A stretch of DNA of 64,000 nucleotides, taken from NCBI RefSeq assembly GCF_023073335.1, contig NZ_JADPJG010000015.1:256020-320019 (forward strand), written 5' to 3'. Under the pieces are notes generated by a model, which was not told the DNA's origin, searched no databases, and saw only the letters and a list, made by a program, of their open reading frames with translations. The DNA comes from Bradyrhizobium sp. 21. GTDB taxonomy: Bacteria > Pseudomonadota > Alphaproteobacteria > Rhizobiales > Xanthobacteraceae. Made by a program: the position numbers and the translations under genes. Numbering within the stretch: position 1 is the first letter of the stretch; each line of letters opens with the position of its first letter. Below are positions 7,650 through 16,538 of the stretch, piece after piece.

Positions 7650-9032
7650 TTGACAAAGCGCCCAGGTGTTGCTGACCGGCGGGGCCGGTCAATCGCTCTA
7701 CCTCCATCGCGAATTGGACGCTTGCTTGTGGCCCTGCGGGAATCAGTAGGGAGGCGAGTGCTAAATCTTGAGGCTGATCCTCGATTTCGTGAGGAGGCGC
7801 AGAAGCTTGGGAAGCTCGGGCTTACCCGCGCCGAAGTGCCTGATTGGGTTCTGAAAGTGACTGGGTATCAGCTGAATACTGATCACCTTCGCAACGTCGA
7901 GACGAGCCGATCACGTAACCCCTCTCCGGCACTAATAAAAGCGTTGCTCACGGCTTATGGGCTCTCCGTGCACGAGGTCCGAGCCGTACTGGACGATCCG
8001 AACCTCAATGCCGTTTCCGGTGCAAATCCACACCTAATCGCCGGATGGCGCATGCGAAATCTGGCTATTGGCGAATTTGGGCCGGCCATTGGCGATGCGT
8101 TGCGTGTTGGCGATCAGGTGTCGACCTGGCTTGAGGTGGAAAAGGCCGCTTCCGGCGGATTTATGCCAGGTGAAATCAACGTCGTTGTTGAAGCATCTGA
8201 GGTTGCTCCCCCTGATGACTTCAAGAACTTGGCGAATCAAGCCTTGGCGCAGAATGAGCAGAAAAAAGCGGACGGCGTTCGTGGCTGGACTGATAACCCA
8301 ACCTTTTGTCTTCTATCGGCGAAAGGGATGCCCGGCGTCTCACGCGACGAGCCCGACTTTGCTGTTCGGTCCATTGTCACGGACCTTGGTAAGGACGTAG
8401 AGGAGCGCCCCCATCTTACGCTAAGGCTTCAGCATTCCTGGTATCGCTACAACGTAATCGCCAAGCAAGCAGCCGGCGCAGGTCACCGTTGGCGAACTCT
8501 GCAGGAGGCTACTATTCCACTCAAGCCAGTAGCCTTCCTCGCTTCTGGAATTGGTGTGTGCGTCAACGTCATTTGCGATGACGCAAAGTCCATCGTGATT
8601 GGTCAAAGGTCGTTCGATGAAACGTTCAGAAAAGGCGAGTATGACATTGCTGTTGTAGAAGGTATACGTCCGGGCGCGGAAGGAGCGGGGTCGACAACGA
8701 TACACGACGCTGCCTATCGCGCGCTCTCCGAAGAACTGGGTGTGAATAGGAGCATCCTTAAGCGTCCGTTGGAGGACATTATCAAGCGGCTAGTTATTTT
8801 TGAGTTCGGCTGCGATCTGGAGTTCTATCAGTTTAATTTTCTGGCGTTCGCGGAGGTCGATCTCGATTTCGATACGCTGTATGGCGCATGGCAGAAGGCG
8901 AAAGACCGGAAAGAAAACCAAACATTACATAAAGTTTCTTTCGACGAGGGAAGTGTGAAGCGTTTCATCGCCGAGCGCCCAATTTGGTCGTCCGGTGCTG
9001 CCTGCGCCCTTCGAACATTCGACTACTTCTGA
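7650..9032 (+). CDS. HTH (XRE-like) plus Nudix-like protein
   Basis: A 460-residue cytoplasmic protein that I cannot name. Residues about 45-115 look like a helix-turn-helix of the XRE type (LTRAEVPDWVLKVTGYQL, then a second helix pair ending LSVHEVRAVLDD). The middle is unassigned. Residues about 300-450 look like a Nudix fold: a strand VCVNVICDDAKSIVIGQRS, then a degenerate Nudix box ending AAYRALSEELGV, in which the EExG core is kept but the upstream Glu and the REU Glu are replaced. The start is the TTG at 7650, six bases after GGCAGGAG. Codon use is more AT-rich than the neighbours. A nucleotide-sensing regulator is a guess. Confidence 0.7.
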   Translation: MTKRPGVADRRGRSIALPPSRIGRLLVALRESVGRRVLNLEADPRFREEAQKLGKLGLTRAEVPDWVLKVTGYQLNTDHLRNVETSRSRNPSPALIKALLTAYGLSVHEVRAVLDDPNLNAVSGANPHLIAGWRMRNLAIGEFGPAIGDALRVGDQVSTWLEVEKAASGGFMPGEINVVVEASEVAPPDDFKNLANQALAQNEQKKADGVRGWTDNPTFCLLSAKGMPGVSRDEPDFAVRSIVTDLGKDVEERPHLTLRLQHSWYRYNVIAKQAAGAGHRWRTLQEATIPLKPVAFLASGIGVCVNVICDDAKSIVIGQRSFDETFRKGEYDIAVVEGIRPGAEGAGSTTIHDAAYRALSEELGVNRSILKRPLEDIIKRLVIFEFGCDLEFYQFNFLAFAEVDLDFDTLYGAWQKAKDRKENQTLHKVSFDEGSVKRFIAERPIWSSGAACALRTFDYF

Positions 9033-9354
9033 CAGCGACGTCGGTTGCATACAGGCTTAGTGCGAACCGGCCGCTGCCAATTTTTCCTGGAACTATGCGT
9101 TTTGGCTTTTGCCAAACGACAGCGACTGACGCTCGGGAGCCAGCCGGAGGCCGATGCTCGTCGTCTATTTTCTAAGCAAATATGCGTCTTTGTATGCAAT
9201 TCCCTACAATCCGGGCTGCGCTCGGATCCTGGGTCGAAAAGATATAATCATACGTATAACCAATAGCTTAGTGAGCTTCCAAAGCCCCGTTAAGCCTTGG
9301 CACGAACCTTGCGAATCCAGTTCCAGCCAGAAACTTTTGTGTTGGAGCCATTTC
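9033..9354. other. Intergenic region, right edge of AT-rich segment
   Basis: No gene is supported here. It is AT-richer than the flanking operon, particularly 9160-9290. It carries a sigma-54 promoter at its right end and one imperfect GntR-like palindrome, TTGTATGCAA, at 9189-9198. A longer frame beginning at 9154 lacks a Shine-Dalgarno and is not used. Confidence 0.6.
9297..9312 (+). promoter_or_regulatory. Sigma-54 (RpoN) promoter
   Basis: TTGGCACGAACCTTGC matches the -24/-12 consensus TGGCACG-N4-TTGC, with GG and GC exactly ten bases apart. It ends 42 bases before the ATG of the binding-protein gene, giving a leader of about 30 bases. It implies activation by an NtrC-type enhancer-binding protein, in keeping with a nitrogen-scavenging operon. 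Confidence 0.8.
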
Positions 9355-10977
9355 ATGAAGCGCCGCGATTTCCTCAAGTCCGTTTCCGGATTGGCCGCTG
9401 GCGCGGCGCTTCCGGCCATGCCGTCCGTGATCTCCTCGGCCTATGCCGACGCGCGCTCGGAGACGCTGCTGATCGTCTCGGAGGGTGGCCCCAACAATCT
9501 CGACATCCACGGCGTCGGCACCAACGTCCCCGGCTATGAGGTGTCCTGGAATTGCTACGACCGGCTGATCAGCCACGAGATGAAGAGCGGCCCCGGCGGC
9601 GTGCCCTATTACGACCGCGACAAGCTCAAGGGGGAGCTCGCCGAGGACTTCAAGATCGACGACATGTCGGTCACCTTCAAGCTGAAGAAGAACGCCAAAT
9701 TCCACGACGGCGCGCCGGTGACCGCGAAGGACGTGAAATGGTCGCTTGATCGCGCGGTGAGCGTCGGCGGCTTTCCGACCTTCCAGATGAGCGCGGGCTC
9801 GCTGACAAAACCCGAGCAGTTCGTCGTCATCGACGACTATACGATCCGCGTCGATTTCGCCAAGAAGGACCGGCTCACGATCCCCGATCTCGCGGTCATC
9901 GTGCCCTGCATCATCAACTCTGAGCTGGTGAAGAAGAACGCCAGCGAGAAGGACCCGTGGGGTCTCGAGTACACAAAGCAGCAGACCGCGGGCTCCGGCG
10001 CCTACAAGGTGACGAAGTGGACCGCCGGCACCGAAGTGGTGATGGAGCGCAACGAGGATTGGGTCGGCGGTCCCTTGCCGAAGATCAAGCGCGTGATTTG
10101 GCGCATGGTGCCGCAGGCCGGCAACCGCCGTGCGCTGCTGGAGCGCGGCGACGCCGATATCTCCTACGAATTGCCGTTCAAGGATTTCCAGGAGATGAAG
10201 GCGAGCGGCAAGCTCAACGTGGTGTCGCTGCCGTTCTCCAACGGCATCCAGTATATCGGCATGAACGTCACCAAGCCGCCGTTCGACAATCCCAAGGTGC
10301 GTCAGGCGGTCGCCTACGCGATTCCCTATCAGAAGATCATGGACGCGGTGATGTTCGGGCTGGCGAACCCGATGTTCGGCGCGGCCAAGGACAAGCCGAC
10401 CGAAGTCGCCTGGCCGCAGCCGCATAAATACAACACCGACATGGAGAAGGCGAAGGCGCTGATGGCGGAAGCAGGCCTCGCCAACGGCTTCGAGACCACG
10501 ATCTCGTTCGACCTCAACTTCGCCGGAGTCAACGAGCCGCTCTGCGTGCTGGTGCAGGAGAGCCTCGCCCAGATCGGCATCAAGACCACCATCAACAAGG
10601 TGCCCGGCGCCAACTGGCGCACCGAGTTGAACAAGAAGGAGATGCCGCTCTTCACCAACGTGTTCTCGGGCTGGCTCGATTACCCCGAATACTTCTTCTA
10701 CTGGTGCTATCACGGCAACAATTCCGTCTTCAACACCATGAGCTACGAGTCGCCGGAGATGGACAAGCTGATCGACGGCGCGCGCACCGCCGCCGCCACC
10801 GGCGACATCGCGACCTACGACACCGACGTGAAGGGCTTTGTCGATCTCGCTTACAGTGACATCCCGCGCATTCCGCTGTACCAGCCCTTCGTCAACGTCG
10901 CGATGCAGAAGAACATCAGCGGCTACCAATACTGGTTCCACCGCCGCCTCGACTATCGCGCGATGGCGAAGGGGTGA
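9355..10977 (+). CDS. Family 5 ABC substrate-binding protein (Dpp/Opp type), Tat-exported
   Basis: A periplasmic binding protein of 540 residues. It opens with a twin-arginine signal (MKRRDFLKSVSGLAAGAALP) and an alanine-rich cleavage region (SSAYADA). It has the peptide/nickel family motifs, such as LAEDFKIDD, FHDGAPVTAKDVKWSLDRA and RQAVAYAIPY. It feeds the two permeases and the fused ATPase that follow. Family 5 proteins bind peptides, opines and other nitrogen compounds; the AtzGEH-like genes downstream suggest a ureide or heterocyclic nitrogen ligand (inference). I took the ATG at 9355 behind GGAG because the longer frame has no export signal. Confidence 0.85.
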   Translation: MKRRDFLKSVSGLAAGAALPAMPSVISSAYADARSETLLIVSEGGPNNLDIHGVGTNVPGYEVSWNCYDRLISHEMKSGPGGVPYYDRDKLKGELAEDFKIDDMSVTFKLKKNAKFHDGAPVTAKDVKWSLDRAVSVGGFPTFQMSAGSLTKPEQFVVIDDYTIRVDFAKKDRLTIPDLAVIVPCIINSELVKKNASEKDPWGLEYTKQQTAGSGAYKVTKWTAGTEVVMERNEDWVGGPLPKIKRVIWRMVPQAGNRRALLERGDADISYELPFKDFQEMKASGKLNVVSLPFSNGIQYIGMNVTKPPFDNPKVRQAVAYAIPYQKIMDAVMFGLANPMFGAAKDKPTEVAWPQPHKYNTDMEKAKALMAEAGLANGFETTISFDLNFAGVNEPLCVLVQESLAQIGIKTTINKVPGANWRTELNKKEMPLFTNVFSGWLDYPEYFFYWCYHGNNSVFNTMSYESPEMDKLIDGARTAAATGDIATYDTDVKGFVDLAYSDIPRIPLYQPFVNVAMQKNISGYQYWFHRRLDYRAMAKG

Positions 10978-11009
10978 GGTGCATGGGTGAGGTGAGCACG
11001 CTCTTCAGG

Positions 11010-11115
11010 CTCCCTCCCCCCTTGCGGGGGAGGGTTGGGGAGAGGGGTAGCCACGAACTCCGATCTCTCCCGGAGCCACCCCCCTCCCTAGCCCTCCCCC
11101 ACAAGGGGGGAGGGA
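11010..11115. repeat. Intergenic palindromic repeat, family A
   Basis: Same design as 5887-6006: CCCTCCCCC...CTTGCGGGGGAGGG at the left and CCCTCCCCC/GGGGGGAGGG at the right. It sits between the binding protein and the first permease, where it could lower expression of the distal genes relative to the binding protein. Confidence 0.75.
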
Positions 11116-11173
11116 ACGCAGCGACGCAAGCCGTGCGATCCAACTCCCAATCGCTATGCAGAAGGAGCGTCCC

Positions 11174-12187
11174 ATGCTGACCATGATCGGCAAGCGCCTG
11201 ATGTTCGCGATTCCCTCGCTGATCGGCGTCGTCATCGTCACCTTCCTGCTGACGCGTGCGCTGCCGGGTGATCCCGCCGCGTACTTCGCAGGCCCCGCCG
11301 CGACGAAAGAAGCCGTCGAGCAGATCCGCAAAAAACTCGGCCTCGACAAACCGCTGATCGAGCAGTTCTTCCGCTACAGCAACGATCTCGCCCATGGCGA
11401 TTTCGGTAACTCGCTGACGACCGGCCAGCCGGTCGCCGCGGAAATCCGCAACCGCCTGCCGGCCTCGGCCGAACTGACCTTGCTTGGACTCATCGTCTCG
11501 ATCGTCATCGCCATTCCGCTCGGCGTGCTGGCGGCGACGCGGCCGGGATCATGGGTCGATCATTTATGTCGGGTGACGACGACAGCCGGCGTGTCGCTAC
11601 CGGTGTTCTTCACCGGCCTCGTGCTGGTTTACGTCTTCTACTTCCAGCTCGGCTGGTCGCCCGCGCCGCTCGGCCGGCTCGACGTGTTCTACAGCGCGCC
11701 GCCGACGGTCACCGGCTTCTACCTGATCGACACGCTGATCGCGCGCGATCTCGAGGCGTTTCGTTCGGCGGCGAGCCAGCTCATCCTGCCGGCGACGACG
11801 CTCGCGATCTTCTCGCTGGCGCCGATCGCGCGCATGACGCGCGCCTCGATGCTGGCGGTGCTGTCGTCCGAATTCGTCCGCACCGCGCGCGCCAGCGGCC
11901 TGTCGCCGGCGACCGTCATCGTCACCTACGCCTTCCGCAATGCCATGCTCCCCGTCATCACCACGCTCAGCATGGTGTTCTCGTTCCTGCTCGGCGCCAA
12001 CGTGCTGGTCGAGAAAGTGTTCGCCTGGCCCGGCATCGGCTCCTACGCGGTGGAAGCGTTGATCTCGTCGGACTTCGCGCCGGTGCAGGGTTTCGTGCTG
12101 ACCATGGCGGTGATGTACGTGCTGCTCAATCTCGTGATCGATATTCTCTATGGCGTGATCGATCCACGCGTGCGGCTGGAAGGCTAG
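11174..12187 (+). CDS. ABC transporter permease, DppB type
   Basis: An inner-membrane permease of 337 residues with about six membrane helices. The first helix (MFAIPSLIGVVIVTFLL) and the adjacent ALPGDPA motif are typical of DppB/OppB. The cytoplasmic coupling loop has the EAA-type motif in RTARASGLSPATVIVTYAFRNA. The ATG at 11174 lies six bases after GAAGGAG. It pairs with the DppC-like permease that begins nine bases after its stop, and with the fused ATPase. Confidence 0.9.
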   Translation: MLTMIGKRLMFAIPSLIGVVIVTFLLTRALPGDPAAYFAGPAATKEAVEQIRKKLGLDKPLIEQFFRYSNDLAHGDFGNSLTTGQPVAAEIRNRLPASAELTLLGLIVSIVIAIPLGVLAATRPGSWVDHLCRVTTTAGVSLPVFFTGLVLVYVFYFQLGWSPAPLGRLDVFYSAPPTVTGFYLIDTLIARDLEAFRSAASQLILPATTLAIFSLAPIARMTRASMLAVLSSEFVRTARASGLSPATVIVTYAFRNAMLPVITTLSMVFSFLLGANVLVEKVFAWPGIGSYAVEALISSDFAPVQGFVLTMAVMYVLLNLVIDILYGVIDPRVRLEG

Positions 12188-12196
12188 GGGGACACA

Positions 12197-13096
12197 ATGA
12201 GCACCGTTGCGCCTGCTGTTGAACCCGTTGGACCCGCGCGCACATCGGGATTTGTCGCGCTCCTCGAACAGACCCGCTACGTGCTCGGCGAGAACAAGGT
12301 CACGGGCTTTTCCTTTGCCCTGCTGATCGTGATTCTCCTGGCCGCGATCTTCGGTCCCTATGTGGTGCCGTATGATCCGCTGGCGTCCGACACCGCCGCG
12401 TCGTTGAAGCCGCCCTCGATGGCGCACTGGTTCGGCACCGATCAATTGGGCCGCGACATCTTCAGCCGCGTCGTCGTGGCGACGCGGCTCGATACGTTCA
12501 TCGCGGTTGCCTCCGTCGTGCTGGTGTTCTTGATGGGCGGGCTCGCCGGCATTGCGGCGGGCTATTTCGGCGGCTGGACCGATCGCATCGTCGGCCGCAT
12601 CGCCGACACCATCATGGCCTTCCCGCTGTTCGTGCTGGCGATGGGCATCGTCGCGGCGCTGGGCAACACCGTGCAGAACATCATCCTGGCGACCGCCATC
12701 GTGAACTTCCCGCTCTATGCCCGTGTCGCGCGGGCCGAAGCGAACGTGCGCCGCAACGCCGGCTTCGTGCAGGCCGCGCGTCTCTCCGGCAACGGCGAAT
12801 TCCGCATTCTCCTCGTGCACATCCTGCCGAACATCATGCCGATCATGATCGTGCAGATGTCGCTGACCATGGGCTACGCCATCCTCAATGCCGCGGGCCT
12901 CTCCTTCATCGGCCTCGGCGTCCGCCCGCCGACGGCGGAATGGGGCATCATGGTCGCGGAAGGCGCGGGTTTCATGGTGTCGGGCGAATGGTGGATCGCG
13001 CTGTTCCCGGGCCTCGCGCTGATGATCGCCGTGTTCTGCTTCAACCTCCTCGGCGACGGCCTGCGCGACATCGTCGACCCCCAGCGGAGGACGTGA
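12197..13096 (+). CDS. ABC transporter permease, DppC type
   Basis: An inner-membrane permease of 299 residues. It has the DppC/OppC layout: a cytoplasmic N-terminus, one helix (FSFALLIVILLAAIFGPYVV), the periplasmic HWFGTDQLGRDIFSRV signature, then five helices with the coupling loop QAARLSGNGEFRILLVHILPN. AGGGGG precedes the ATG. It forms the channel heterodimer with the DppB-like protein. The 106-base gap after it, before the ATPase gene, contains no further gene. Confidence 0.9.
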   Translation: MSTVAPAVEPVGPARTSGFVALLEQTRYVLGENKVTGFSFALLIVILLAAIFGPYVVPYDPLASDTAASLKPPSMAHWFGTDQLGRDIFSRVVVATRLDTFIAVASVVLVFLMGGLAGIAAGYFGGWTDRIVGRIADTIMAFPLFVLAMGIVAALGNTVQNIILATAIVNFPLYARVARAEANVRRNAGFVQAARLSGNGEFRILLVHILPNIMPIMIVQMSLTMGYAILNAAGLSFIGLGVRPPTAEWGIMVAEGAGFMVSGEWWIALFPGLALMIAVFCFNLLGDGLRDIVDPQRRT

Positions 13097-13202
13097 TGGC
13101 CGGCTTCCGCGTAAATTTCCGCCAAAAATCCCCCAGTAATTTCAGACCCTTCTCTACTGTGCATGGGGTTGTTTTCGACCTTTTGAGTGACGGGAGGCAC
13201 CC

Positions 13203-14936
13203 ATGACCGCGCAGCCCCTGCTCGACGTCCAGGACCTCACCGTCGAATTCACCACCCGCCGCGGCATCGTCAAGGCGGTACAGCACGTCAACATTTCCGT
13301 CGCCAAGGGCGAGACCCTGGCCATCGTCGGCGAGTCCGGCTCCGGCAAGTCGGTGACGTCCTATGCGGTGATGCGCATCCTCGACCGTGCCGGGCGGATC
13401 GCCGAGGGCTCGGTGATGTTCTCGGGCATCGACGTCAAGGCCGCGACCGAAGACCAGATGCGCGATCTGCGCGGTCGCGAAGTCTCGATGATTTTTCAGA
13501 ACCCGCGCGCGGCGCTGAACCCGATCCGCAAAGTGGGCGACCAGATCGAGGACGTGCTGCGCACCCATGTGCAGCAGGCCATGGTTTCCGACCGCGGCGA
13601 AAAGGCGATCGAGGCGCTGGAGCAGGTCAAGATCGCCCGCCCGCGCGAGCGCTACCACGCCTATCCGTTCGAGCTGTCAGGCGGCATGTGCCAGCGCGTC
13701 GTCATCGCGCTGGCGCTGGCCTGCAATCCGCAGCTTTTGATCGCGGACGAACCGACCACCGGCCTCGACGTCACCACCCAGAAGGCGGTGATGGACCTGA
13801 TCGTCGAGCTGACCAAGCGCAAGGCGATGTCGACCATCCTGATCACCCATGATCTGGGCCTGGCCGCCGCCTATTGCGACCGGGTCGTGGTGATGGAGAA
13901 GGGCCGGGTGGTCGAGACCGCAAAGGCCGCCGACATTTTTGCCAACCCGCAGCACCCCTATACGAAGAAGCTGATGCGCGCGACGCCGCGGCTTGGTGTG
14001 AGCCTGCGTGATCTGCTGCCGGAGGAGGAGGGCGCTGCGCTCGCTGCCGCAAGCGCGGCGCACGAAACCGCTCCGACAGTCGCAGCGGGCGCGGAGAAGG
14101 CGCCCCTTCTCCTCATCGAAAAGCTGGTCAAGGAATATCCCCGCCAGGGCGCGACCGCGACCCTCGGCAAGCTGTTCGGTCGCAAGCCGCCTTTGGAGCC
14201 CGATGTGTTCCGCGCGGTCGACGGCATCAGCTTCTCGATCGGCCATGGCGAGAGCGTCGGTCTCGTCGGCGAATCCGGCTGCGGCAAATCGACCACCTCG
14301 ATGATGGTGATGCGTCTGCTCGACCAGACCTCCGGCCTGATCCAGTTCGACGGCGAGGACATCGGCGCCATGGCGCCTGCCTCTTTTGCCCGGCTGCCGC
14401 AGCGCAGCCGCATCCAGATGGTGTTCCAGGACCCGACCGACAGCCTCAACCCGCGCTTTACCGCCGTGCGCGCCATCGCCGATCCCATCTTGCAGCTCGA
14501 CAATATCAGGGGGCGCGACGCGCTGCGTTTTCGCTGCGAGGAGCTCGCCACCATGGTCGGCCTGCCGCACAATCTGCTGGATCGGTTTCCGCACCAATTG
14601 TCCGGCGGCCAGAAGGCCCGCGTCGGCATCGCCCGCGCCATCGCCCTGCATCCCAAGCTCGTGATCCTGGACGAGCCGACGGCGGCGCTCGACGTCTCCG
14701 TGCAGGCCGTGGTCCTCAACCTGCTCCAGGACCTCAAGGCGCGGCTAGGTATGAGTTATTTGTTTGTCTCGCATGATTTGAACGTAGTGCGCTTGTTGTG
14801 CGATCGTGTCATTGTCATGCGGTCGGGTCGAATCGTCGAAGAAGGCTCTTCCGAGAGGGTTTTGAGCGATCCGCAGGACGACTACACCAAGGAGCTGCTG
14901 ACGGCGATCCCGCATCCGCCGTTGCCGGCGCACTGA
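13203..14936 (+). CDS. Fused DppD-DppF ABC ATPase
   Basis: A cytoplasmic ATPase of 577 residues that fuses the two subunits usually encoded separately as DppD and DppF. The first half has Walker A GESGSGKS, signature LSGGMCQRV and Walker B LLIADEP; the second has GESGCGKS, LSGGQKARV and LVILDEP. A low-complexity Ala/Glu linker (about residues 280-300) joins the halves. Fused forms are known, for example GsiA. It energises the two permeases upstream. GGGAGG precedes the ATG. The last gene of the transporter is followed 19 bases later by the AtzG-like gene. Confidence 0.9.
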   Translation: MTAQPLLDVQDLTVEFTTRRGIVKAVQHVNISVAKGETLAIVGESGSGKSVTSYAVMRILDRAGRIAEGSVMFSGIDVKAATEDQMRDLRGREVSMIFQNPRAALNPIRKVGDQIEDVLRTHVQQAMVSDRGEKAIEALEQVKIARPRERYHAYPFELSGGMCQRVVIALALACNPQLLIADEPTTGLDVTTQKAVMDLIVELTKRKAMSTILITHDLGLAAAYCDRVVVMEKGRVVETAKAADIFANPQHPYTKKLMRATPRLGVSLRDLLPEEEGAALAAASAAHETAPTVAAGAEKAPLLLIEKLVKEYPRQGATATLGKLFGRKPPLEPDVFRAVDGISFSIGHGESVGLVGESGCGKSTTSMMVMRLLDQTSGLIQFDGEDIGAMAPASFARLPQRSRIQMVFQDPTDSLNPRFTAVRAIADPILQLDNIRGRDALRFRCEELATMVGLPHNLLDRFPHQLSGGQKARVGIARAIALHPKLVILDEPTAALDVSVQAVVLNLLQDLKARLGMSYLFVSHDLNVVRLLCDRVIVMRSGRIVEEGSSERVLSDPQDDYTKELLTAIPHPPLPAH

Positions 14937-14955
14937 GAGATTGTTTGGGAGCGTG

Positions 14956-15135
14956 ATGGCCGAGCCGCTGGACGACTATATCGATGCCGTAGCGAAAGCG
15001 CTGGCGTTGCCGGTCGAGGAGGCCTGGAGGCCGTCCATTCGCGCCAATCTCGAAGTTTCGTTGCGGCTTGGCCGGATGGTCGACGAATTCGCGCTGCCGG
15101 ACGAGACCGAGCCGGCGCCCGTATTTACTGTCTGA
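14956..15135 (+). CDS. atzG: AtzG-like small subunit (DUF4089)
   Basis: A 59-residue protein of the DUF4089 family. In Pseudomonas sp. ADP, AtzG binds AtzE and is required for activity of that amidase. Here it is one helical unit (LDDYIDAVAKALALPVEE, then RANLEVSLRLGRMV) ending in PVFTV, the usual tail. It lies directly before the AtzE-like gene, as expected for an obligate partner. The ATG at 14956 follows GGGAG; an in-frame TTG at 14941 is less likely. Related HpxX proteins work in purine catabolism, so the substrate class is not settled by this gene. Confidence 0.75.
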   Translation: MAEPLDDYIDAVAKALALPVEEAWRPSIRANLEVSLRLGRMVDEFALPDETEPAPVFTV

Positions 15136-15142
15136 CGCCGCC

Positions 15143-16537
15143 ATGACCACCAAGCCAGAGATGACGGCCGCCGAGATCGCAAGTGCAGTGGCAGGCCGCA
15201 GGATGTCGGCGCTCGATGCGACCGAAGCAGCGCTTGCGCGCATCAAGCAGCACGACACCGTCCTCAATTCTTTCACCGACGTCACCGCCGATCGGGCCCG
15301 TGCCAAAGCGCGCGCGATCGACGCCGATCTCGCGGCCGGCAAGTCCGTCGGCCCGCTCGCCGGCGTCCCGTTTGCGGTGAAGAATTTGTTCGACGTCGCG
15401 GGCCTCGCCACCCGCGCGGGCTCGAAGATCAACCGCGATCGTGCCCCCGCGAAGCGCGACGCGACACTGATCGAGCGCATGGAAGCCGCAGGCGCCGTGC
15501 TGGTCGGCGCGCTCAACATGGGCGAATACGCCTACGACTTCACCGGCGAGAACGTCCATGACGGTCCCTCGCGCAATCCGCATGACACCACGCGCATGAG
15601 CGGCGGCTCGTCCGGCGGCTCCGGCAGCGCCGTCGGCGGCGCGCTGGTGCCGATCGCGCTCGGGTCGGATACCAACGGCTCGATCCGCGTGCCGTCGTCG
15701 TTCTGCGGCATTTTCGGCCTGAAGCCGACTTATGGCCGGCTCTCTCGCGCGCGCTCGTTTCCGTTCGTGGCGAGCCTCGATCATCTCGGCCCGTTCGCGC
15801 GCTCCGCCACCGATCTCGCGCTCGCCTATGACGCGATGCAGGGACCGGATGCGGACGATGCCGCCTGCACGACGCGCGGGCTGGAGCCGACGACGCCGCT
15901 GCTCGCCAATCCGGTTTCGGACCTGCGCATCGCGATCGCCGGCGGGTACTTCCAGCAGAACGTGTTTCCGGAAGCTGTCGAAGCGATCAGCCGCGTCGCC
16001 AAGGCGCTGGGCGCAACACGCGTGGTCGATGTGCCCGAAGCCGCGCGGGCCCGTGCGGCGGCCTATGTCATCAGCACCACCGAAGGTGCCTCGCTGCATC
16101 TCGATCGCCTGCGCAAGCGTCCGAACGATTTCGATCCCGCCGTGCGCGACCGGCTGATTGCGGGGGCCATGGTGCCGGCGCCGCTGGTCGACCGCGCGCA
16201 GAAATTCCGCCGCTGGTACCGCGCGCAGCTCGCCGAGATCTTCAAGTCCGTCGACGTCCTGCTCGCGCCGGCAACGCCGTGCACCGCGCCAAAGCTCGGC
16301 CAGGTCAATTTCAATCTCGACGGCGTCGAGCTGCCGGTGCGCGCCAATATCGGCATCCACACCCAGCCGATCTCGTTCATCGGCCTGCCCGTGGTGGCGG
16401 TACCGGTGCCGCTCGAGCCGCTGCCGATCGGCGTGCAGATCATTTGCGCCCCTTGGCGCGAGGACATCGCGTTGCGCGTCGCCTACGCGTTGGAGAAGAT
16501 GGGCGTCGTCGCCGCGCCCAGCCCAAAAGGATTTTGA
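15143..16537 (+). CDS. atzE: AtzE/HpxY-like amidase (1-carboxybiuret hydrolase type)
   Basis: A cytoplasmic amidase-signature enzyme of 464 residues. The Ser-cisSer-Lys triad is visible: Lys80 in FAVKN, Ser156 in SGGSSGG, and Ser180 in GSDTNGS. Of the AS family it most resembles AtzE (1-carboxybiuret to 1,3-dicarboxyurea) and HpxY, because of the neighbours: DUF4089 before it and a DUF3225 protein right after. The ATG at 15143 begins seven bases after the AtzG-like stop. The same strand and tight spacing make it part of the transporter operon. An alternative is a different ureido acid as substrate. Confidence 0.75.
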   Translation: MTTKPEMTAAEIASAVAGRRMSALDATEAALARIKQHDTVLNSFTDVTADRARAKARAIDADLAAGKSVGPLAGVPFAVKNLFDVAGLATRAGSKINRDRAPAKRDATLIERMEAAGAVLVGALNMGEYAYDFTGENVHDGPSRNPHDTTRMSGGSSGGSGSAVGGALVPIALGSDTNGSIRVPSSFCGIFGLKPTYGRLSRARSFPFVASLDHLGPFARSATDLALAYDAMQGPDADDAACTTRGLEPTTPLLANPVSDLRIAIAGGYFQQNVFPEAVEAISRVAKALGATRVVDVPEAARARAAAYVISTTEGASLHLDRLRKRPNDFDPAVRDRLIAGAMVPAPLVDRAQKFRRWYRAQLAEIFKSVDVLLAPATPCTAPKLGQVNFNLDGVELPVRANIGIHTQPISFIGLPVVAVPVPLEPLPIGVQIICAPWREDIALRVAYALEKMGVVAAPSPKGF

Positions 16538-16538
16538 A

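Noticed and set aside
7650..7655. TTGACA as a -35 element
   Set aside because: It coincides with the TTG start and next codon of the HTH/Nudix-like gene, and no -10 follows at 17 bases.
7026..9354. AT-rich block as an integrative element with attachment site
   Set aside because: No integrase, tRNA or flanking direct repeat is visible, so only a composition difference can be claimed.
9268..10941. 557-codon open frame antisense to the family 5 binding protein
   Set aside because: High-GC third-position shadow; His/Arg/Val-rich translation without recognisable domains, whereas the plus strand has a Tat signal and family motifs.
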